Shown here piece after piece: positions 10,684 through 23,613 of a stretch of 64,000 nucleotides of DNA. The notes beneath the pieces were generated by a model. It saw nothing but the letters and a program-made list of their open reading frames with translations, did no database searches and was not told the origin of the DNA. Position 1 is the stretch's first letter. Every line of letters starts with the position of its first letter. The stretch covers positions 61,015,676-61,079,675 of the forward strand of contig CM049316.1 of assembly GCA_026874595.1 (NCBI GenBank), written 5' to 3'. Source of the DNA: Sipunculus nudus (lineage: Eukaryota > Annelida > Sipuncula > Golfingiida > Sipunculidae). The translations under genes and the position numbers were made by a program.

Positions 10684-11519
10684 TAACGCTCTCCGATTTC
10701 AGATGCCTGTAGAAGTTTCGTCCGAGGGGACGGGCGTTTAACACCGCATCCGAAATATGACAGATGAGAGCAGGAGATTGGGTGCGTATATCAAATTGCA
10801 CACAACACTGAATAATTGTTATATGCATTGGGAAAACGCAGTGTATCAAAAACTGTATTACAATCGAAACAAAAGCTTCGACAAGCTGGTAGTACAAGAT
10901 CGACTTCGCAATCAAGTTTATTCTTTATTAAACAATACTTTATTGAGTGGAATATGACAAACATGGAAAAAAACTGATATCACGGAAATGATGGTTTTAA
11001 ACATACTGGGGAAAACTGACACCTGCCGCTAATAAATTAATTTATTGTAGTTGGAAAAGCGATCATTTTCCAATCAAGAATTATTCTTCTCGACAAACTT
11101 AAAATTCATGACGATTTAAATCTAATGAAAGTGAAATTACACTCCCCTTATCCGGACACATCAAATTATACTAATGCATCATTACAAGATGTTGCTCGTT
11201 ATCAATGTGTCATCTCCATGGTTTCTGCTGACTCAGCTATCCTGACTGAGCAGAACCTGGGTTAACAGGAATTTGGATTCTAATTCCTCGATGCTAAAAG
11301 GTTTATGTTAAAAAGAAGATAACTGCTGGTCCGTGTTACACTAATTACAGCGTAATCAGCTGATTCCCCTGTTGGATTAATCAGGGAATTGAAAATTAAC
11401 AGATTCAAAATACCCTGAAAATACCCTTCCTGTTTTATAGACTTGACATGCCGGTGAATTTGTTGTGGGTATAAAGCTTTCTTTGCAACAAATAATGACT
11501 ATATACAATTGTGTGTGTG

Positions 11520-11520
<1 letters not shown>

Positions 11521-11577
<57 letters not shown>
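11521..11577. repeat. TA microsatellite, left half
   Basis: Near-perfect (TA)n, interrupted by the MITE that follows and continuing at 11705. Confidence 0.95.
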
Positions 11578-11580
<3 letters not shown>

Positions 11581-11701
11581 TAAAACCTATGTAATAAGAC
11601 CAGTTGGTGTTTAAACACAGGTTTGTTTGTACCAGTGTGAATGCTTTTGGTTCACTCAAGGGTGGTCTTACTATACAGGTGGCACTTTCAGACAGGTTCC
11701 A

Positions 11702-11704
<3 letters not shown>
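11578..11704. mobile_element. 127-bp Tc1/mariner-like MITE inside a TA array
   Basis: Ends CAGTAAAACCT and AGGTTCCACTG form TIRs (9 of 11 match) and the insertion lies within a TA repeat. The left flank is TA; the right flank reads TG and then TA, perhaps a mutated duplication. Confidence 0.7.
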
Positions 11705-11744
<40 letters not shown>

Positions 11745-11781
11745 CATATACATATATATATGTGTGTGTATATATATAAAC
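11705..11781. repeat. TA / TACA microsatellite, right half
   Basis: (TA)n continuing after the MITE, with TACATA and TG variants. Confidence 0.9.
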
Positions 11782-11938
11782 ATATTTTGGGGTGAAGTTG
11801 AATGGCCGAGTTCAAGTACTTATTAGTAATTTTATGTATATTTATGTATATAAAAAAAACTACCGGTAATACGTCGACCCCGTTATTCCGAACACAGGTT
11901 CGTCCACAGTATTAAGTTTTGACCAATATAAAGAATCC

Positions 11939-11962
11939 CTCCCCCCCCCCCCCCCCCCCCCC
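11939..11962. repeat. Poly-C tract
   Basis: More than 20 consecutive C. I see no TIR pair around it, unlike the other G/C tracts in the window. Confidence 0.9.
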
Positions 11963-12526
11963 ATCAGGCTGCATCCCTTGTCGTTATTACACTGGTCATG
12001 CCCTGTCATTTTGATAAACAATATATGCAAAGGGATGAAAATGTATGTAGTCATACACAACTGTAGTAAAATCGAAAGAGTCCATCGAAAAATCGTTCGG
12101 AAATCATTGGTCAGCTAGAGACTGTATATAGTGCAGCCATATAATTAGGTAGTTTCATCTTGGAAAATATCATCTAGTTCATCAACCGTACATCAATCAA
12201 AGTTTGGTAAAGCTACAAGACTATACACCTTAGTCCTCGGAGAGCCGCCTAAAGAGAGCGACTGTTACTGATTTCTTATTCAGTAGTCTAATAAAGACAA
12301 ATTGTTTTCGGTACTACAGCATTCAAGGGTCCTAGGAAACCTTGAAACTGAACAAAAGTTATAAAACCCGGTGTTACAGGTGCCCCTTTTATTGTGTGCC
12401 GCGGTCTTACAGATGATTGTTTTATTGTGCATACGGCTGTTCCATGTGTTGTTGGCATTTGGTTCGTGTAGCACGCGTAGCTCGTTGCCGTAGCAGCATC
12501 GCCTGGCCAGGCCGGACTGGCAAACG

Positions 12527-13129
12527 TGTGAACCCTGACACGGCGTTCCCGTTCTAGTATGTTGTTTGAGCGTGTGTACTGTGTATTGTTCTTTTCGATT
12601 GTTCGTGAAATGGAATTTTCCAGAGTTTTCGGAGGGAACGGTTATAAATAGAGGCCGTGTTTTTAGAGCCGAAAGAGAAGTGAGAGAATATTCCAGCGGA
12701 CACAGAAGCGTGTATGTCAGTTTGTGGGACCTATTCCGATAAGTGCGGCAATTATAGATTTTCTTCAGATTTTCTGGATTTTGTGACGAATCTTATTTGG
12801 TCTTCAGTTTACTTACGGGATCGTTACAAGAGCTTTACATTGGACTGTTATTCTCCGAGAGAATTTGTGTGAACTGATCGTCCGGCTTATACATTTTAAA
12901 AGACTTATCGCTGTGGCAGTGGTGGTATCCAGGTACTGTGCACCTTGTTTATTTTACTGTGTGATTGTATTGATTTGTTGTTATACTGCTGGTATACTGT
13001 GTAATTGTATTGATTTAGTGTACTGTAATGTTAGGGTTGTTTTAAGAATAAATTATAGTTATTTGTTAACAAAAAAACACTGACTTCTTTATTCATTCCC
13101 CTAGACATTTCACGCTGCCTGGTGTTACA
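12527..13129 (+). mobile_element. Probable solo LTR (S1) of an LTR retrotransposon
   Basis: About 600 bp with LTR anatomy: a TATA box TTATAAATAG at 12642-12651, a transcription-start-like region about 30 bp later, AATAAA at 13047-13052 and a TGGTGTTACA end at 13129. It aligns with 31168-30768 on the other strand through ACACAGAAGCGTGT, TATAGATTTTC and CTTCAGTTTACTT blocks. The left edge is placed by that similarity; no clean 5-bp target duplication is visible. No gag or pol sequence adjoins, so it is solo or truncated. Confidence 0.55.
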
Positions 13130-13729
13130 GAATCTGATTTTTTTTCTCCATTACAAAATTTATGTTCATCATGCATACGTGATCTGTAGATATTGGTTTC
13201 GTGACACCCGGTCAAATGATATAAACCGCAACTAACTGTATTTTCATTGGTGGTTTACTAAAGAAAATGTTATCTTGAGCTGCAGCCGTGTAAGTTTATG
13301 AAAAGTCGTAAAGTCGAAATAAATGAATGCTCCGTAAAATTTGAGAGCTCACAGTGGACTTCGAGACGGTAAAAATAAATGATAATCGAAATGAATCAAT
13401 CAGAGGTTTATCAGCAATTACTATTTAATCGACGGCTTGCGATGCACTACATCAATGCTTCAATGCATTATTACACCTCATACTTTTTAACAAATGAAAT
13501 GTTATCCAATGTAGCAGGCAGCAGTAATAGCTTCTGCAAACCACAAAGACGAATTTTAATCCCACGAACAGGACCTCTGTTACAGGAAAACGCACAAGAT
13601 TACAGGAATTCAATAGCAGTCAGGTCGAGTTTGCATTGGTAAGGCGGGCTATTTGTAGCATGGAACCACCGAAAGTCTCTCGGTTACCCAGACCCCAGAT
13701 GGTTTAATCAAGTCTGGTATCGGTGACCA

Positions 13730-14060
13730 TTAATGAGTGATAGTTCGGCAGGATGATGCATTGCCTCAGCATACGATATCCCAGGTGTCCGGCAAATTGG
13801 AACCTTCTGCTCTGAGACGGTGCCATCTGTCATGGCTAAAGAGAAGACTTCAGGGGTATATTGGCAGATCATGATGCAGTACACCTGGGGGACGCAGTGG
13901 TGCGTTTATCTTGCGAAACCCCCATCTTTTCCGTGGATATTATTGACCCATGATCTTTGACTTCACCTAAGATTATTTGCTCTAGTATTTGGATAAAACA
14001 ATTTACAGCTTTCTACCTGCTAGACTGTACAATTCCCTGTCTGTGTGCCAGTCATGTCAG
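13730..14060 (+). repeat. Repeat family J, copy 1
   Basis: Shares GGTGCCATCTGTCATGGCTAA and neighbouring blocks with copies at 14925 and 17065, all in the same orientation. Confidence 0.65.
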
Positions 14061-14924
14061 AAATTACAATTCCTTGATAATCTTGTCCTGTACTATCACT
14101 GAGACGGGCTTGCCTCTAAGTCATTGGTGTTAAACAAGGCAAATTTAGGGGAATAAATGACGAGGGAATCAAAGACGAAGAGAAAACGAGGGGAGAGAAC
14201 CAGATTAAAATATCCGGTGTCAAAATCCGTCCTTGAAAGCATACGCTGACCCCCAGACTTGGCGGCAATAAGGAGGCAAGGGCCCTTCCTTCATGTGTAT
14301 AATGTGGGGGACCTTACGTAAGTTTGAAGTATACATACATGTAGCATGTGTCATGATATCAAATAAAATCATATAGGAACATTTGACTATATGTGTATTA
14401 TGTGCATTAAATAAGTTTATTTCTGGTAGTTCAATTGTTATTTTGCGTGGGTGAAGCTGATAAATCATTGATACCCGAACCCTCGACGTTTTATAAACCT
14501 GATTTTTTATAAGGAAAATCAACACGTCGCCACGACAGTAGAATCTAAGGCTAGGGCAATGGCAGTTAGAGAAATGGTAACGATAAGAAATAAAGAAAAT
14601 GATGGCAAAGTTGCTCCCTAAGGGAAGGAAAATTTAAATACTGAAAAACATGATCCAACAGACTGCGTGTATTTAATAGAATGATAGGCATATAAGTCGT
14701 TCTCGTAAACTACAAAATCACCGGCTTACAAGGTGATGAGCACATTAAAAAAAAAGCACACCTTGAAACTCGACAAAAAGATGGATGATGGACCCAAGTA
14801 CGTTGGTAAGTAGGAGCAAGGCGGTGAAGGTTCAATGCTCCACTGCCTAACGCTAAAGGGAGCCTGAAAAACTGAATAGTCGGCTGGAGTTGATTTTCAA
14901 TCAACAGTTAACCTTTCAGAGCCC

Positions 14925-15220
14925 GACTGGATGTTATGTGGTTTTGTAATGTTGATGAAACCTCCGTAAGGGAGTATACAGAAACCGATGTCAAAGATGT
15001 CGTTAAAATTGAAAGCTTCCACACCGAGGCGTGCCATCTGTCATAACTAACGGGGAGATTTCATGGTTTATTGGCTTGTTATAACATTCTCTGGGTACAG
15101 AGTTTGGAGGCCATCCTGTACAAAAACCGGATGTTTTCTTGTGATAGCACCACTGCGCTATTTTTCACTCGACCTACGTTTACTGCTCTATTATTTGGAC
15201 TTGGCATTTTCTGTTTTTAT
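14925..15220 (+). repeat. Repeat family J, copy 2
   Basis: Contains GTGCCATCTGTCATAACTAA with AATGTTGATGAAACCTCC upstream. The 129-codon frame starting at 15071 overlaps the repeat and has no recognisable motif. Confidence 0.6.
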
Positions 15221-15699
15221 GGTCCCTTGATATTCCATTTTACAGTGCCTGGATACAGCACAACCCTGGCTATGTCTTTTGCATGTAAGGTGTTAAAAAT
15301 CTTGAACTGCATGAGGCTGAGCCAAGTCAGTCCCAAAAATTTATTTGATGTCACCATGGGAATATATAACAGTTTTGCCTTACGGGAAACAAGACTTTTT
15401 AAACAAAGTTTAACGACCAGAGGGTACATTTTTTTAACTGAAGTGTATATACTGGCATAAATCAAACGATGTGAGACACTGACCCCTATAGGGCCTGTCA
15501 GCAAGTCACAAGTTATGCCACCCTCCGGAATTCGTGATTTTTATTGCAAATGGTCCCAGTGAATGTTGCTAATATGATCCTTTGCCTCGATTTCTTAGAA
15601 GAATTATAAAAGTTCTGAAAATAGACTAAATGTTGAGTTGAGTATATCCACCATTTCAAAAATTGAGGCGAATATCTATTAATTTGTTATTTAGCAGTA

Positions 15700-16455
15700 A
15701 TGTAAGACTCGAGTCCACTTCATTGGTGACTCGAACTTGGACTTGAGGATCCTGGACTCGGACTTGTACTAGGACTCAGAAGAGAGGACTTCGGAAATCA
15801 GGCCGAGTCAACCCCGAGTCCACCATAAATAAAGCCCTGTTACATACTCATAGTTATTTTATATAGCATTCTATATACATGTTTGAAGTTATAACATATA
15901 AAATTACAAAAAGCTTATATGTACCAAGCTTCAGTTTTCCATCAGAAACTAGATGTAATAGATCTTTTTCCATGAGCACGCGCACTGCACGTAACGTGGT
16001 CTACTGGGTTCGGGTCCTCTGAGCCAGCTCTATGGGTTTTGTAAAATGAAGGCAGATACATGCTTCACACCAGGGAAAGAACCCCACCTCGAATGATTAG
16101 ATAGGAATCTTTTACTTTTAATCACTTGATATATAGTAATTCTTGTTTGTTTGGTTTTTTTTTGGTAAAATATAGGACCCATGTTAATTTTAGCTGACAG
16201 ATGTCGTTACCTTAATGGAAAAGGTCTATTAAACATTCATCTTAAAAGCATGCATGTGTAAACTAACATAAAATTACGCGTGATATTCACGAATTTCCAT
16301 TTTCTATTTCTTTTAATAGGAATGATTTTTTGGACTTGGACTCGCGGCCTTTGACTCGGGTTCCAAATGACTCGGACTCGTAGAAGGTTGATTTTGACTC
16401 GGACACCAAGGACTCGGACTTAGATGGTGTGGACTCGATCGACTACGTCAATGCC
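15700..16455 (+). repeat. GACTCGG-rich interspersed element M1
   Basis: Both ends consist of dense imperfect GACTCGGACTT-type motifs (15700-15840 and 16320-16455) around a 480-bp ordinary interior. The left end matches the reverse complement of 32490-32620. Confidence 0.6.
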
Positions 16456-17064
16456 GGCAAACCATCCTACGTATCTTGTCTAGACTGATCAAATAAAAAT
16501 AAATCGCTCCCTTTCAATATATACTTCGGTCGCCCTTTTGTTCGCGATAAATTCGCGATATTCGCAAAAGGAGAATAATTGATAAAAAAAAACCCTTTCG
16601 TGAATACGAGGTCCATCGAGAAAAGCAAGTTGAAAGGTGTTAGACTGAAGAATGATATAAATAATAACATATCCTATGTTTTCAAATTTTGTTATTATAA
16701 ATCAGACCTGGCCTTTTAAATTGTCTGCCATTACTTAACAATAGTTTTAACTCGTTTGAAGTTCCCTTGGGCCCCGTCCAATCAGTAAGATTTTATGATT
16801 TGAAATGATTTGTTTACTTGAATAAGCATGTAGGTTTTCACAATGGTGAGTTGGCGAACATTGGACCCTCGAGAAGCAATGCAAATCCGAAATCGCGAAA
16901 TTTTAAACTGGTGAATATGAAGCCAAACACAATATCCGTAAAGTCTTTTTATGTAGCCATAAGTAGGGACGCACGCTGGAACTCTCACGGGTCCATACTT
17001 TCTGTTCAACCTAATCGAATCGCTTCAGCTTAAGGCAAAAAAGAGCCTGGAATTCATATTTGAC

Positions 17065-17340
17065 ATTTGATGGGCGTGTAATGCGGATTGCGTGATGTTG
17101 GTGAAACTTTCTTAATTTAATAAAAACATAAATGAGTCCAAGGTATCGGGCGAACTGGAAGCTCCCACTCCACGTCGTTGCCATCTGTCATGGCTAATGA
17201 GGAGACTTTAGTGGTATGATGGAGTATACTCAAGAGAGAGACTCGGGGCCCGTCTTGAGAAACCGAGAGGTTCCTAGTGATGTCATTACTCTGTGATCAA
17301 TGACCTGTCTTCAAAGTGTTACTTCTTTATTGGTAAATTA
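17065..17340 (+). repeat. Repeat family J, copy 3
   Basis: Contains GATGTTGGTGAAACTTTC and TTGCCATCTGTCATGGCTAA in the family order. Confidence 0.65.
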
Positions 17341-17503
17341 CGTGTGTATACTGTATCATAGTAGCTGCATAAAATATATGTTAAAATTTACATGAGACAT
17401 CTGTAATATATAAGGTGGTGGTTAAACATATGAGGAAATCTTATATAATTTGATTATGTGGTTGATGTTTATGGTAGTAAGAAGATAGAGAACACATACA
17501 CAC

Positions 17504-17668
17504 GCATATATATATAAATATATGTAATTATATATATATGTATTATATATACAAATATACATATATATATATATATATTTATATATAACTGCATTTAATA
17601 TGTTAATTTTGTGATGTATGTGGTTAATATTTTGGGTAGAGTGGTTGTTAGATCACGCACATACACCT

Positions 17669-17700
<32 letters not shown>
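17504..17700. repeat. TA-rich and CA microsatellites
   Basis: (TA)n with AAT variants at about 17504-17588, then (CA)n(TA)n at 17661-17700. Confidence 0.85.
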
Positions 17701-18080
17701 GAAATTAATTTGGAATAGAACACTTACTTAAGACGATTTTTTATAATACAGCGGAGGGTATTCAGGTGACGTTTACATTTTCGTTTTTCTAAATAATGGT
17801 TATGTACAAGGAGCTAGAGAACATATCATTTGTAAACACACCACGTCTTTTAAAGGTAGGGATGTATTGGCCTCCTATGCAAACACCATGTTTAACCGTC
17901 CAATTACGAATATAGATGATTTGGGTTCGACCCGAGTCCCGGGGTCCCGCTTTCTGTACCAAGGAGCAGCTCCATGCATGAGGATCTTGAAGCAATGAAA
18001 AGGCGGCCGAGATGTTGTTTGTTATTGTCAATGTCTGTATTCATGCATTTTATGAAAATAAAAATATGAATTATAAATTT

Positions 18081-18335
18081 GTATTCTAAGGAATGCAAAC
18101 CTCCATCCCTATCGTGGGGTCCTCCCAAAACCGTGTTTGCATTCACTAAATTGGCATAAATAACTTTACATTTGTGAATATTCCTTGATGACGTTCCTGA
18201 ATCTGGATCATTTACCGGATCCACACCAAAATCTTACGGATTCTTCCTTAGTAAATTCAAGAAATGAACTGAAAATTCCATGTGATTCCGTTCATGGTTG
18301 TGCGAGTTGTGTTGCGAAAATAAACACGCCCGTAT
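18081..18335 (+). repeat. Repeat family A, copy 3
   Basis: Starts GTATTCTAAGGAATGCAAAC, the 5' end seen in other copies, and continues through the GGATCC core to GTTCATGGTTGTGCGAG. Confidence 0.8.
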
Positions 18336-18626
18336 CATCTTCATAAAGAAAGCCCGATGTCGCAGTCTCGCCAATAATATTGATTCACTCTTACGCAACT
18401 GTTGACACAGTATGATGGATGGGGATATTTCTGAGAATAAAAAAAAATGTTATTCTTATCAGTCTCTGATCATTGCTCTTTTTTTCGGGGACTTTGCTTT
18501 AATACAAAGGACGTGCATGACAGCTAGTAAATAAGAAATATTGATATCCCGATAAATAAGAACTGAAGAGGAAAAACGACGTAAAGAGATGCTTGGATAT
18601 CAATGAAAGCCTTGTAAGGGAATGTA

Positions 18627-19149
18627 TAGTCTGTTCCACCAGTGGGTGTCCATGAAATTTGGCGATTTTACTCTTAAATTTTATATATTATGACACAGGT
18701 TGACACTTAAGCTAATGAAGGAGCAAAGGCAAAATATGAGATGAAAAACTACATAACAAAAACCAACATTTGTATTTTGCAACCTTCTATTTCTTCTGAA
18801 TATTTTGGCGAAGTGACATAGCTTTTGTCATGGATTATCAGCCTTCCTTTGACAAAAACATTTTAGGATATTTATGACACTACAACCAAACAGCAGCCTT
18901 TAAATGGAGTTATGAGCATGTGGCCAGTGATTTCGTCAGTTTGGTTAAGATTTTGTAGGAATAGAATGTTTTCTCAGATATTGATTTTAATGAATTTCAC
19001 AAATATATTACAAGGTATAGTTTTTGTTTCATTCTAGTTAATTATGCCTTTGCTTCATTCCTCCATTGCAACTTCCTTTCGGAATCTGATCTGTGAGTTT
19101 AAGAATATATTTACAATTTTCAATGGGCGTCCCAATGTGGAACAGACTA
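18627..19149. mobile_element. 523-bp TIR element with TA target (Q)
   Basis: The ends TAGTCTGTTCCAC and GTGGAACAGACTA are perfect inverted repeats, and similarity continues more weakly inward. TA flanks both sides (18625-18626 and 19150-19151). No transposase frame. It is flanked like a Tc1/mariner-type or other TA-targeting element; the superfamily is not settled. Confidence 0.8.
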
Positions 19150-19151
19150 TA

Positions 19152-21091
19152 GTTAACCAGGGTAGACAACGGTATACGTGTACAGATAAACTGCATGGGG
19201 TCCATGCATAAATTTATTCCCGCATACTCATTAATCTACAGGGCTTTCAAGACTTATAAATGCTTAAAAGTTCGGGACGCTGATGTTAAATCACAAGGAA
19301 ACTGGATCGTCCCAAGGGATTGGTGCTCTGCGTCATCTTTAAAGATTCGGTATTTTAAAATTGAATATTTATTTTATTTTTCGCCATTTTGGTATCAGTA
19401 AATAATTTAAGATGTTTTCAGAACAGTGTTTTAGCAATGCACTGGTTTATAAGTTGTCGACAGTGGCATGTGAATGCTACAAGAGAAACTTTGGATTATC
19501 TCGGTCCAAACGCCAAAAACACGTGGACCCAGTGTCCGAGTGAGATTTTAGCGTCACAGACGCTTATCCCCTCGTGCCTGAAAGGAATATAAAACTGATA
19601 TGATCAAAATCGCATTTGGTGTCATTGGCTTTAAATTCTCCTTATGTTTTGTGAAGACACGTGTAGTCCATCCAAAATTTCTCTTACTCCCCTTATTTTT
19701 GGTATATAACCCGCTCCGCATCTTTTCTGTACAACTTTCTCCGATTTATTTGACTGTGTATTAGTTTTTATGAACGGGTCTTAAACTACTGCAGGCGTGC
19801 AAAGAGGAATGGCAGCCATTGCATAACCCCTCGTGCTGTATGAAAGGTCTGGACCTTAGATTAACTGCCCATGAACAGGCATTGTTTTGAAGGACATGCA
19901 AGCGTGCAGTGGTTTCAGAACTGCATACTTGACGGACAAGAAAAGTAATCCCGAGAAAATATGTGGACCTTGTCAGGAAAGGTCGCCCAGTCATAACAAG
20001 CCTCGGCCCATCATATTTTAACTAAACATTTTATCTAACAATATTTTTATTTAAAATAAACATTCTGACTTTTTCATATGCATGTTTAACTCTTATCCTT
20101 CTAAGATTGTATGGTTAATTTCAAGATATGCAATACATGAAGTATTTATTCGGTTGGCTCAGGGCTGGAGAGATATGAATATATCGATCGATGGCTCTGA
20201 CAAGAATCGATGCGGTCATCGATTATTCTGGCAAGAATTTGTTCACGATCAATACAGAGATTGTATGCAATCCTCAAAAACGGCAGATATAAAGGAAAAA
20301 TTTTTAGGTAATTATAAATATCTAGCCATGTTTTCATCGATCACCTATTTCTGAACATTGATATTAACAATATTAAAATGTGAATATTTTTTATATAAAT
20401 TGACATCTGTTGTGAGATTAAGTGAGAGTGAAAAGTTTTTTGGGCATTGCACTGTGCTTCTAAGTAAACACCCACAGACCCTTGCGTAATAATGGTCAGA
20501 CAGATTCATTGGAATAATTTACCAATGGTATATAGTTGCGGATGACCTTTTGCCTTCGCTGTAGATTATCGGTCGCGTGATCCAGCAGACAAGATCACGT
20601 GATTACCAACCCGCCAGGCATGTGTCATATCTATAATTCATAAGCAGTGCCAAACTGCGACGAGGTGACTACGTTGAGCAAATTATATATTAGTTTCGCA
20701 CACGTCGACCTTATGTCTTTAGCCTGATGGTTATGTGGTAAACAAGCTGATAAACAAGCCACTACGCACGGGGCAACATCACTAAAAGTGCTTGAAAGGC
20801 GACACGACGCGGCCAATCAAGAGCAATTAACTTTTAGGCCTGTCAGCGTGTATTGAAGTGCTCGTGATTCTGATGAAATCACTTTAAATATTATGACGCA
20901 CGCACCATCTTTCTTAAGAAACACTTAAAGTCCTTCACCGAAGTCCGTGTTCAGGGCAAGCACACGAAGGATTGTTGCTGACGTGAATTCTGATAACGAG
21001 GTGATTTAATATATAAAACATATTTTTTCTGCAATTTAATTCTATTTTGTTTGACCTTAATAATTAATATACATATATATAAATATACATA

Positions 21092-21125
<34 letters not shown>

Positions 21126-22796
21126 AAATCGGACACCCCGAATCAAAATCTCTTTCTTCAATACTGGTTCTATACCACTTGTTAAACAGTATTTTATCAC
21201 ACAAAAATTTATAAGGAAAAGGTTAAATACGGTGAAATCCTTTCACCTATCATACTTCCTAGACCAACCGGGCACAGTTCTCAAGAGAAAAAACCAAGAG
21301 AACTTCATTCATTTTCTCAAAGCAACAAACTCGTGTAGTACCTAATTCCTCCGCAAGAGGTCGGCCATATTTGCTTACAATAAAGACACTGTGTCAGACT
21401 GATCCTGCGTACGTTAACAGACTAAGATCAGCTGGCAATAGTTAAAAACATCTTCCCTTGTACTATGGCAAACCGCTGGACTAAATGTTTATGAAATCCA
21501 CTACTTATTAATCTTTAATTTTCATGTGACAAACAGACATACAGCCAGGGAACTTGAAATTATGGTAATACTGCTTTCATTCATCCCGTATCTGATAAAA
21601 ACAACAATAGCTGAGTGTGATTGCAAACTGACGGTGTGATTTTGTGAATTCCGGTGCGTGTTGGTCTGGATTAAGGTACCAACGTCACAGACACAATTCG
21701 TTTCCTTCAGATTTCTGTAAGACTGTTTGGATAGGCTGACTTCTTAATTAACACAGTTTCTAGACAGACCAATCAACATGTTGTTGGATTTGTGCGTGCT
21801 TCCTCATACGTAAACGTGACAATGACGAACAACTAGACACGTGTTAGGTATAAAAATCCTTTAACCCTTTTTTTAGCAGAGGTTGGTAAACGATTGCTTT
21901 TGTTGTACTTTGATCCACCAGTATGTTGTCACCTGTGTTTTAGATATAAATTTCTGAAAAGATTATTTAATTTCAATAATTTCCTACAAACTGTATGTTG
22001 AAGTAAATGCCTTATATAGCAATTCTAAATTTAATATGAATTTCCAGTTTGAGTTTTACATTTTTTAGGACTGTTTATAATGATCTGATAGATCAGATGT
22101 GTCCCTGCACAAGTAACAATCTCTATTTTAGCTGGTATTAATTTTAGAGTGTTTAAATGATATCATCCAATCAGCAGCTATCAACTGAAGCTATTAATGT
22201 TTGTGACCAATGAACTTGAACGCCTTAAACTTGGCTGAAATATTGTAAAATGTAGATTTTCATATTTTCAAATAATTCTGTTTCTTAAATAATTGGCAAG
22301 ATAAATATTTATTTAACATCATCATTACATGTTATTATGATCAAATATTTAATGAACTTTATTGTGCCGTCTGATTGTTAAAATATATATCGTAAAATAT
22401 CGTTATAGATTTTTTAAAAAATCAACAAAACAAGAATATATTGCAATCTATTTAAAGTTATGTCTTCCAAATCCTCGGGGAAATTCTATGAAGAAATGAA
22501 CATGCATGAGCACAGTTGACCTTTTTTTTTGAGTGCATACAGGTGTTCCGAGGCACCTGAAATTAACAAATATCTTGTACATTTCAGTGTACCGCTGTGT
22601 AAGGCCACCCATGTCATTTTCCAAGGCCGAGTGATGCTTATACTGTATCCCTTTATTTTTTAGTTCAGTAAATTATTTAAGATGTGTACATAATTGTTAA
22701 ACAAGCGTGATCAGAATCACATCGTGTGTATATGTATTTGTGTGTAAGAGGAAATGTGGCTTTCTCTGTTGTATAAAGATACTTTAAATTTAACAC
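19152..22796. other. Intronic stretch
   Basis: Contains a (TG)n microsatellite at about 21090-21119 preceded by a TA-rich tract. I identify nothing else. Confidence 0.4.
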
Positions 22797-22985
22797 TAGT
22801 TTCAAGAGGGTTCAATTTTTGCGATCTCACCATAATATATACTTCAAAGAGTTTATCCATCATTATATGAATTTGTCACACAAAGAAATATGTCAGCAAA
22901 TTTGTAAAATTTGGACGGGGGCCCAAGTGAATTTCGAAAGGATAGAGATCATTGTTAAAGGTTTGCAGATAATTTGAAAGATTGG
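22797..22985 (+). repeat. Fragment of TIR family D
   Basis: Matches the interior of the element at 46519-46890 (GCGATCTCACCATAA, then a poly-G block and GGTTTG). Both termini are missing. Confidence 0.5.
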
Positions 22986-23405
22986 ATTATTTTAAAATAG
23001 CTTTGCAAGATACATACAACACCAATTTTATTAATAATATCAATTAATTATCTATAATATCAATTTACAACTTGCTTTTGGACATCTTATTAATTTATTT
23101 TCACGATAATTTACCTTTTGCGAAAATTGCGTATTTGAAATCCTGAAGAACAAAAAGGCAAACACAGTATGTTATTAATAGTCTAGATTTTAATGACGGT
23201 GGTACTACATCTTTGTCACGTGAATGGTAGATCGCAGCACATCTACCAGAAACGACGCCAATTTGTTAACTCTGCCTGTGGAAAACCCATCCCGGACAAA
23301 CCGATAAAGCCACACACAAAAAAAAGTGCTTGCTCTATGGACATTGGGAACAAAACAAGAGATGAGAATGCTCGATTTTTTTTTTTTTAATTTTAGATGG
23401 GGAAA

Positions 23406-23613
23406 CAGGGGCGGATCCAGGATTTAGGAAAAGGGGGGGGGTCCAACCGAGGAGACCAATGAAAATCCTAAAAAAAGGTCAGCAGGTCTGGAAAAGGGGG
23501 GGTCCAGGCCGTAAAATCACGAATAAAACCCCGTAAAAAAGGTTGCTTCAGGTGAAAAAGGGGGGGTCCGGACCCCCTGGACCCCCCCCCCCCCCCCCCT
23601 GGATCCGCTTCTG
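23406..23613. mobile_element. Palindromic non-autonomous DNA transposon E2
   Basis: Begins CAGGGGCGGATCCAGG and ends TGGATCCGCTTCTG, with long G and C tracts inside. An exact GGAAA duplication flanks it (23401-23405 and 23614-23618). Confidence 0.85.

Noticed and set aside
11435-11826. Tyr/Ile-repeat frames
   Set aside because: Translations of TA arrays.
12865-13083. 72-codon plus-strand frame
   Set aside because: It lies within the LTR-like element and overlaps its poly(A) signal.
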